Both the position numbers and the translations under genes were made by a program. A stretch of DNA of 64,000 nt from Clusia tigrina (taxonomy: Eukaryota > Arthropoda > Insecta > Diptera > Clusiidae): assembly GCA_920105625.2 (NCBI GenBank), contig OV050031.1, positions 48,835,425 to 48,899,424 of the forward strand. The letters are read 5' to 3'. Position 1 is the first letter of the stretch. Every line of letters begins with the position of its first letter. This document shows, piece by piece, positions 57,007-64,000 of this stretch. The notes below the pieces were generated by a model, which had not been told where the DNA came from, searched no databases, and saw only the letters and a program-made list of their open reading frames with translations.

Positions 57007-57590
57007 ATAAACGGTTTAATAAACCCCGGTGGCTGTTTCATGTAAATTGTTTCGCTAAAATTTCCATTTAAAAAAGCTGTTTTTGCGTGCAAATGATTTA
57101 CTATTATGTTTTTTTCCCTCCGATGGCTAAAATTAATCGAAACGTTGTTTGTCGAACAACTGGCGCGAGCATCTCATCGTAGTCTTCACCAAATTTTTAA
57201 GAAAACCTTGCGCGACTTCACGGTCTTTATATCTTTGAATACTATTATCTTCATTAGTTTTATCTTTAAAAATCCATTTGCTACCAACAGCTTTACGATT
57301 TTTCGTGCATCGCTTTCACCCATTGTTCCTTTTGTTTTGCATGAATTGCATCGCTATAACAAGTAGGCATGGTAACTTCTTTCACAACTTGTATTTCCTG
57401 GATCAATTGTTTTGCTGGAACACCCTTCGTAGAACGTTGAGAAGAGCGTAATGGTTCATTATCTGGGCACTCTTTATCATTTCAACCACTTTGAATCTCA
57501 CTAGGGCTAGCTATCTCCTCCTCAATATATGCATCTACCATCGGCTGTAACTTTTCTGATGAATCTAGTGCCATTTTGGTATCTCTTTTA
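57007..57590 (-). pseudogene. Copia integrase-RT linker and RT start
   Basis: Reads SSEKLQPMVDAY, LRSSQRSTKGVPAKQLI, TCYSDAIHAKQKEQWVKAM, then after a deletion AVGSKWIFKDKT, AQGF, DEMLAPVVRQTTF, FLNGNL and KQPPGFI near 57010. It is the upstream neighbour of the fragments at 27718 and 43506 and shows the sequence across the point where the gypsy LTR sits in those copies. Confidence 0.83.
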
Positions 57591-58021
57591 TCTCACTATA
57601 TAATTTTCTCTGTGCTCCATAATGGTATTAAATTTTTTTTTTTCTATTCACTGGTTATTTATATAGTTACGAATTTCATTCAGTTCGTTCGGATTTTGCA
57701 AGTATGATTTTTTCTGCTATGTTTGAGAGACAATTGATTTAAAGGTCTACGAGTATATTAGAATTTGTTTAATACATACTCGTATATTAAATGTTTGAAA
57801 ATATTTCATTTTATTTTTAATTATTATTATTATTTTTTTTTTCATGATTGAATTTTGCATATTTCTTTCATTAGTGTCTAAGTTCTCTATTTGATTATTT
57901 ATGTAATGTGCGACATTTGCCTCTTTGTTTGTCGTTATGAATTCTATCGTGGTCTCTAGTGTTAGTCCCTAATGACCCCTGAATTTTCTCCTAAAAGTAT
58001 TTTTTTTAAAATTATATATTT

Positions 58022-61000
58022 TTAAAGTTGATTTGATTCATATTTCTTCCTATTCTTTATTCTAATTTTATGTAATTTCTTATCATTAGTTGTTTGTATT
58101 GTTATTTTGTTATTGTCTTTAACTATATGTCTTGAGAATCGTGGAGTAATTTTGTTCCTTCTACATTCTTTTCTAAATATTACCTCATTATTTTCTTTAT
58201 TCTCAGGCTCCAACCGTGTTTTGTTTAACTTATCTATTCCTAGGCAAGTAAGTTTTCCGACCTTTTCTTTTATTGTGGGATACAGTTTCATTTGAAATTC
58301 ATTTAGTTGCTTTAAATAGCCATGTTCATTGTGAAATATTACTGTGTTATTAAATTTGTATGTTTTCCCGAAAAACAATTCATAAGGTGTAAGTTTGGTG
58401 GTTGAATGTATGGAGATATTGTATGTGATTAGTGTTTCGAGAAATATTTCTTCATGATCTAATTCAAGATTATTTTCTTTTCTTGTAGTTAAAATTATTC
58501 TATATATTTCTGTTAGCGTGGAATGTAAGCGTTCCACCGGTGCGTTACTACTAGTTTGTTGAAATGATGTGTAGTGTAAATCTATATGAAATTGAGTACA
58601 AAAATCTTTGAAAACATTAGCCTTGGCCACATACTACATTTTTCGGAATACCGTATAGGCTTATAAAATTCTTTAAAGATTTCAGAACTACGATACTGTT
58701 TCTTGAGGGAAGGGTGTAACCGCAAGCGAATTTTGAACATTTGTCATTAACCGTCAGGTGGTGATTGTTTATACTATAGACATCAATGTGGATAATATCT
58801 AGTGGCTTGAGAGGGGTTTCAGGTTTCTGAAACTTTGATTTTGTTGGGTTTCTATCATATTTCAATGTTTGGCACTTTTCACATTTGTTGATAGTTTGAG
58901 CAATTTTATTTTTCATAAATAATATTCCCTTTTGATTTGAAGGTATGTTTTTGTAATGCCTCTATGGTTGTTTGTCTCATGATTCTTTCTTATTAATTCT
59001 TCCTGTTCATCGCTTTGTGTGACATCTATTAATTTTTCTGTACAGCGTATTAAGCGTAAGAGTTTGCTATTCGCGAAGTATTTAGAATATACTGATTGTA
59101 TGATATCGAAAAGTATTATTATCGGTAAATATTGCTGATAATTTGTTTGAAGCCATATCATTTTTAAATATTTTTGTCAAGATTTCCTCATTAAATTCTC
59201 TTTCCCAGATTGTGCGGCGGTGTTTCTTGTTGAATGGAACCTCAAGGGTCATTTCTGGCGTTTGGGATGATGTTTCCAAAATTACTTGTAAGTTGAAGTC
59301 ATTTATTGGTCTTTCGGAAATAGCAATTCCTTTGTCTAGATTTTCGTCAGCCGAGTGTACAGTTGTGCCAGAAGTACCTCGATTAGAAGTTGTGTCATTT
59401 AAATTAACGTCTATAATATTTTATTTCAAATTATTTATTTTGATTCGACTTAATGCATCGGCGTTCGTATTGAGTTCACCTTTCTTAAAAACTATTTCAT
59501 AATCAAACTCTTCTAATTTTAAACGCCATCTTATGAGCTTAGAGTTTGGTTCTTTAAGGTTCATTACCCAAGTGAGGGGCCTATGGTCTGTTATTATTTT
59601 GAATTTGCGTCCAAAAAAATATGGACGAAAATATTTTGTTGCCCAAATGATGGCTAGCATTTCTTTTTCTATGGTTGAATAATTTTTTCCGGACTCAGAC
59701 TTGCATAACATACTGGTTTGTCGCTTCCAATGTGGCCTTGAGACAATATTGCACCCAATGCAAAGTAGCTGGCATCTGTAGTTAGCAAGAAGGGTTTTAA
59801 GAAATCGGGGTACTGTAAAATGGGATCATTCGTTAAAATATTTTTGCAGAATTCAAATGTTTTAATGTAGCGATCATCGAGTTTTATCGATCTTCCTTTT
59901 TTCAAGCATTCCGTTAGGGGCTTCGTTAGTTTGGCGAAATCTTTAATAAATTTCCAGTAGTATCCTAGCAGTCTTATAAAAGCTTTTATTTCTTTCTGAC
60001 TTCGGGGAACACGAAAATGTTTAATGGCGTGTATTTTTGAAGGGTTAGGTTTAATACCTTCTGTGGAAACAATATGACCCAGAAAGTTGATTTCTTTTCG
60101 TAAGAATTCAGATTTGTCGAGTTGAATCTTGAAGTTGGATGTTCGTAATTTTTCAAAAAGTAGTTGTAGACTGTTCATGTGTTCCTGAAGAGAGGTTGAA
60201 AAAATAATGATATCGTCAAGATATACTAGACAAATTTTTCCAATGAGTTCTCTTAATACATTATCCATTACTCTTTGGAAAGTCGATGGGGCGTTTTTAA
60301 GACCGAATGGCATTCTAATATACTCATAATGTCCTCCTTCGACAGTGAATGCTGTTTTTGATGTGTCTTTATGATGCATTTCGATTTGATGAAACCCGCT
60401 AGCCAAATATAGCGTAGAGAAATACATACACTTTTCTAATTTGTCTAGAATTTCATTAATATTTGGTAATGGGTAACGGTCAGATATTGTTTTTTCGTTT
60501 AATTTTCTGTAATCTATTACCAGTCGCCATTTTTGTTTACCGCTGGCGTATTGTGCTTTTGGTACTATCCACACTGGAGAACTCCAAGGAGAGTAATTTT
60601 GACGAACTATACCTTGATCTACCATGTTTGAAATTCATTTTCAAAACTATTGACTTCAATATAATCTGAGGGGTTATATTGATTCACTTTTATGGGTTGT
60701 TCGGGAAATAGAATTTGTTCTTCATTTGGGTTGTTAATTATTTCCATTAGGCTGAACCAATCTTGTGACTTGGATTCAGTTTTGTAGTTTTCAGATATAT
60801 ATCTCCGGTGGCAGTTTAAATATTGATTTTGAATTTAGCTTAAACCGTAGAGGTATAACTGCGTTACTTGTATTAAGAGATTTATTAACCAAATCAATTT
60901 TTGCTTATAATTGCGTTAAAGAGTCTAGGCCTAGTATACTGTCAGATTAGTTATGGAATTTAAAGATATAAAAATCAAGTTGTCCGATTTCGTTAAATTC

Positions 61001-61213
61001 AATGAATGTACGTAGAATAATCTGTTTATTTAGTTCATATGTTTAGTATTGTGACAATTGTTGTAGATTTGCAATTGATTTCGTCAGTAGGGTTAGTAAA
61101 TTCTTGACTTATGAACGCGGATGAAGCTCCTATGTCTACTAAAAACTTCAATGGTCTACCGAACGGAGACGATATATTAATATATATTAATTCTATGCCA
61201 TGTTTATTAACAT
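58022..61213 (-). pseudogene. Gypsy pol copy 3
   Basis: Best RT frame of the three: 318 aa (59669-60625), RT to the start of RNase H. Lesions equal copy 2: protease DIG (61128-61136), RT Tyr for Asp (60407-60409), integrase Gly for Asp (58626-58628) with a frame change. [21 protein letters not shown] and APVERL are intact. The integrase C-terminal frame (58022-58630) is 202 aa. RNase H continues at 59421-59711 in another frame. Confidence 0.88.
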
Positions 61214-62386
61214 CTAAGTATCCGGTTGGTTGGCTGAGGCATATAGATGAAAATTTTGTGAGTCCTCTATATTGTTTAAATCCTCAATTGCATCATCTTG
61301 ATACTGGTCTAGTTGCTGTTGGTATGTATTGTTTGGGGGCAATCTTCTAAAGTTATTAGTGTTGTTAATATTGTTCATTTCTTCAGTTTTGAAGTTTGAA
61401 GTCCTGTTGGATTGAGTACGCATACTCTGGGTATTGTTGAAGTTTCTGTACGATGAAGTTGGATTCCTTAGGTTTGTGTTCCCTGAACTTGCATCCGTGG
61501 GTTCAGGTGGAGGTTGTTTAATTGTTGCCAAACTATTTTTGGGTGAAGTCCTTCCTAAATGGATTTCGATTTTGGGTGAAGCCCTTATTATACGGTTTAT
61601 TATTGGAATTCTGTGGATTTGTATATGTATATGGCGGCCTTGTTAATGACCCCTGATGCTGGTAATTAGTTCTAAACTGATTAGGGTATGTTCTGTTATT
61701 AAAATTGTGTGAGAACTGTTGATTATATGGCTTATAATACATTTTATATCTACTTATATCTACTCCCATGTAATAAATATTCTATTCTTTGATGCAGTAA
61801 GATAAAGCAGTAGCTAATGAATCGGGCATCATTACTCTTATACTTGAAACTAATGGTTCCCTTAAATTACACAAGAATGCGTTGAGACACATCTCTGCAT
61901 AAAGCTCTTTTTTGCTGTAATTACTTTTAAATCTTTTTCGTGGATCAGAATATTGCTATAAAGAGTAGATTGTATCTCAATTATTTCACTAAAAAATATT
62001 TCGACATTCTTATTGTTTTGCCGAACGTCATGCAAATCTCTGATAAGAGAAGTTTCAGTCCTCTTATCAGAGTAGAGAAGTATAAGATTATTTTTTATAT
62101 CGTCCCAGACAAGAGGTGTTCCGTACATATTTAAAACTTCATTTGCTTGCCACTCTATTTTATTGCGAATGGCCAGCAATAAAATCTGTCCATTTGACGA
62201 ATCACCCGTGCCCCCAATATATAGGAGAATCTCCTCAACGTTATTGATGAATTCGAGCAGTAGCCTGGGGTTCCCGTCGAACCTTGGCAAGTCTTTTATT
62301 GCATCAGGAATTCTCAACGAATTAAAAATATCTGTTTGGTTATTCTGTGAGCCTGAGGCCTGTGCAATTTCGTTTGATGGGTTCAT
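61214..62386 (-). pseudogene. Gypsy gag copy 3
   Basis: ATG at 62386 begins MNPSNEIAQASGSQNNQ, longer at the N-terminus than copies 1 and 2, which start within this stretch. The N-terminal half is 174 aa (61862-62386); Asn-rich parts lie at 61533-61769 and 61214-61531. 61770-61861 contains stops. Confidence 0.8.
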
Positions 62387-62475
62387 AATTAAGATTGTAT
62401 CATCACAATTTCCTTTTTTAAAAAACTTGGATTTATACTTTTGAACAAAATTTGGGAAATATATGTTTTGTTATT

Positions 62476-63440
62476 GGTATTGCCAACATATATAACAGAC
62501 ATGTGTACCAACATAACAGAAAAAAAAATGCGAACATCGAACATACGTAACTCACGAAAAGATGAAAATAACGGTTATTTTTTGATCATACCTCGCATAT
62601 GTTGGCAATACCAACCATTTTGGATTGTCAGTTGGTTTTTGACAGATAAAAAGGTTAGTCGTGTTTTGGTGTGCTCTTCGATTTTGTACTTTTCAAAAAA
62701 AATTATCAAAGAAACTGTATTCAGTTTTGTGTAAAAAATGAAATTAAATGCGCAAGGACATTTCAAATGTTGACTGTGGCCTTTGGCGAGTCTACTATGA
62801 GCAGAACACAAGTTCAATTGTGGTATAACTAGTTTAAGGAAGACCGAGAAGATGTCAATGACGATGCTCGTCCTGGTCGCCCGAGCACATCAACTATCGA
62901 TGAAAAAATTGACGCAGTGAAGAAAATGATTTTGGATAATCGTCGAATCATTATCAGAGAGGTTGCTGATGATGTTGGCATATCGTTCGGTTCATGCCAA
63001 GCAATTTTTACGGATGTTTTAGGCATGAAACGTGCGGCAGCGAAGATTGTTCCAAAATTGCTAAATTTTGAGCAAAAACAACGTCGCATGGACATCGCTC
63101 AGGAGCTGCTTTTGGCCAAAAATAAAACTGTTATCATGCCTCAACCATCGTATTCACCGGACTTGGCCCCCGCTGACTTTTTCCTCTTTCCAAAACTGAA
63201 GACACCGATGAAAGGAAAGCGTTTTGCTACGATTGAGGAGATAAAAGAAAAATCGAAACAGGAGCTGTTGGCGATACCAAAAAAAGCGTTTCAGAAGTGT
63301 TTCGAGGATTGGAAAAACGCTGGCATAAGTGTATTATATCTGAGGGGAATTACTTTGAAGGGGACAAGATAATTGTTGATGAATAAATAAATACTTTATT
63401 ATTTGATCACACAATAACGGTTATTTTTTATCACACCTCT
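62476..63440 (+). mobile_element. Rearranged mariner MLE-4 in the gypsy leader
   Basis: Same family as MLE-1. 62476-62595 is the 5' terminal region in inverted orientation, ending in the terminal repeat (CCTCG at 62591-62595). From 62598 the element continues in forward orientation to the 3' terminal repeat at 63440, followed by TA. A 15-bp segment (TATGTTGGCAATACC) occurs inverted at 62476-62490 and forward at 62598-62612. Confidence 0.88.
62700..63372 (+). pseudogene. Mariner transposase, internally deleted (MLE-4)
   Basis: The original ATG is changed (ATTATCAAAG where MLE-1 has ATGGATCAAAG). After a frame change a 151-aa frame (62917-63372) carries the second helix-turn-helix (RRIIIREVADDVGISFGSCQ), the MKRAAAKIVPKLL linker and MDIAQELL. 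It jumps in frame to LAKNKTVIMPQ, then SPDLAPADFFLFPKL and the C-terminus. The first two catalytic Asp residues are deleted; the third (ADFFLF) is kept. Confidence 0.88.
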
Positions 63441-63454
63441 TATATATTTATATA

Positions 63455-63700
<246 letters not shown>

Positions 63701-64000
63701 TTTTTTTTTTTATATATTCAGTACTTGACTTACATGCAGAAATATCCCAATGCGTTGGTTGTCCTTATTGATCTGCCATTTGGTTTGTTAAGCTGTCTTT
63801 TATTGTTGATATGCCTTCAATATATCGATATTCCATCGAAAGCAATTTCCTTCAAGAACTTATGCTTATTGGATTGCGGTGTGTGTAATTTTTTATTTTT
63901 ATTTTGATTCCGTGGTATCAAGGAGTTGGAACTTGGCCGTCTTTCAGTGTTCTGAGATTTGCCGTTTATATTGATATTCATTCAATATTTGAAATTAGCT

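Overview
The window looks like a piece of a fly nuclear genome (Diptera, probably Brachycera) made almost entirely of transposable elements. The basis is the set of families: a Jockey-type LINE, a Loa/R1-like LINE, BEL/Pao, Ty3/gypsy and copia LTR elements, Helitrons, PIF/Harbinger, piggyBac, several mariners and a Tc1-like element. Long (AT)n tracts, AT-rich spacers and short GT-AG introns also fit. I found no convincing host gene, no RNA gene, no operon, no CRISPR array and no retroviral env gene. The species cannot be fixed from the sequence alone.

Layout. (1) 268-6367: a complete 1.3-kb mariner on the minus strand, split by a 4.77-kb Jockey-type LINE (1036-5807) with an 11-bp target duplication. 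(2) 6530-17100: a nest in which a LINE gag fragment is followed by a gypsy-family LTR fragment, then a PIF/Harbinger element (7669-16987) with 30-bp terminal inverted repeats, a transposase and an opposing MADF gene. A BEL/Pao element (8501-14774) sits inside the Harbinger transposase with a 5-bp target duplication. (3) 17144-45345: a large imperfect tandem duplication. Unit 1 (17144-29570) and unit 2 (29571-45345) each carry Helitron, mariner, Ty3/gypsy, copia remnant and a Harbinger tip. Unit 1 lacks about 3.3 kb that unit 2 keeps. (4) 45346-49620: gag remnant, piggyBac split by a fold-back mariner, piggyBac right end at a TTAA, and a second gypsy integrase remnant. (5) 49690-57003: decayed Loa/R1-like LINE and a 5'-truncated BEL/Pao element, both on the minus strand. 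(6) 57007-64000: copia remnant, then a third copy of the Ty3/gypsy element whose leader is interrupted by a rearranged mariner. It runs off the window end.

How the parts relate. Nearly every reading frame is broken. The three gypsy copies share the same lesions at catalytic positions of protease and reverse transcriptase, and the two that retain integrase share a third. They therefore descend from one defective copy, by segmental duplication or by movement in trans. Both Helitron copies share loss of the Rep tyrosines and of the helicase P-loop. The best preserved genes are LINE ORF1 and the Harbinger MADF partner gene. The overall picture is a heterochromatin-like TE graveyard with recent duplication; a false (haplotypic) duplication in the assembly is a live alternative.
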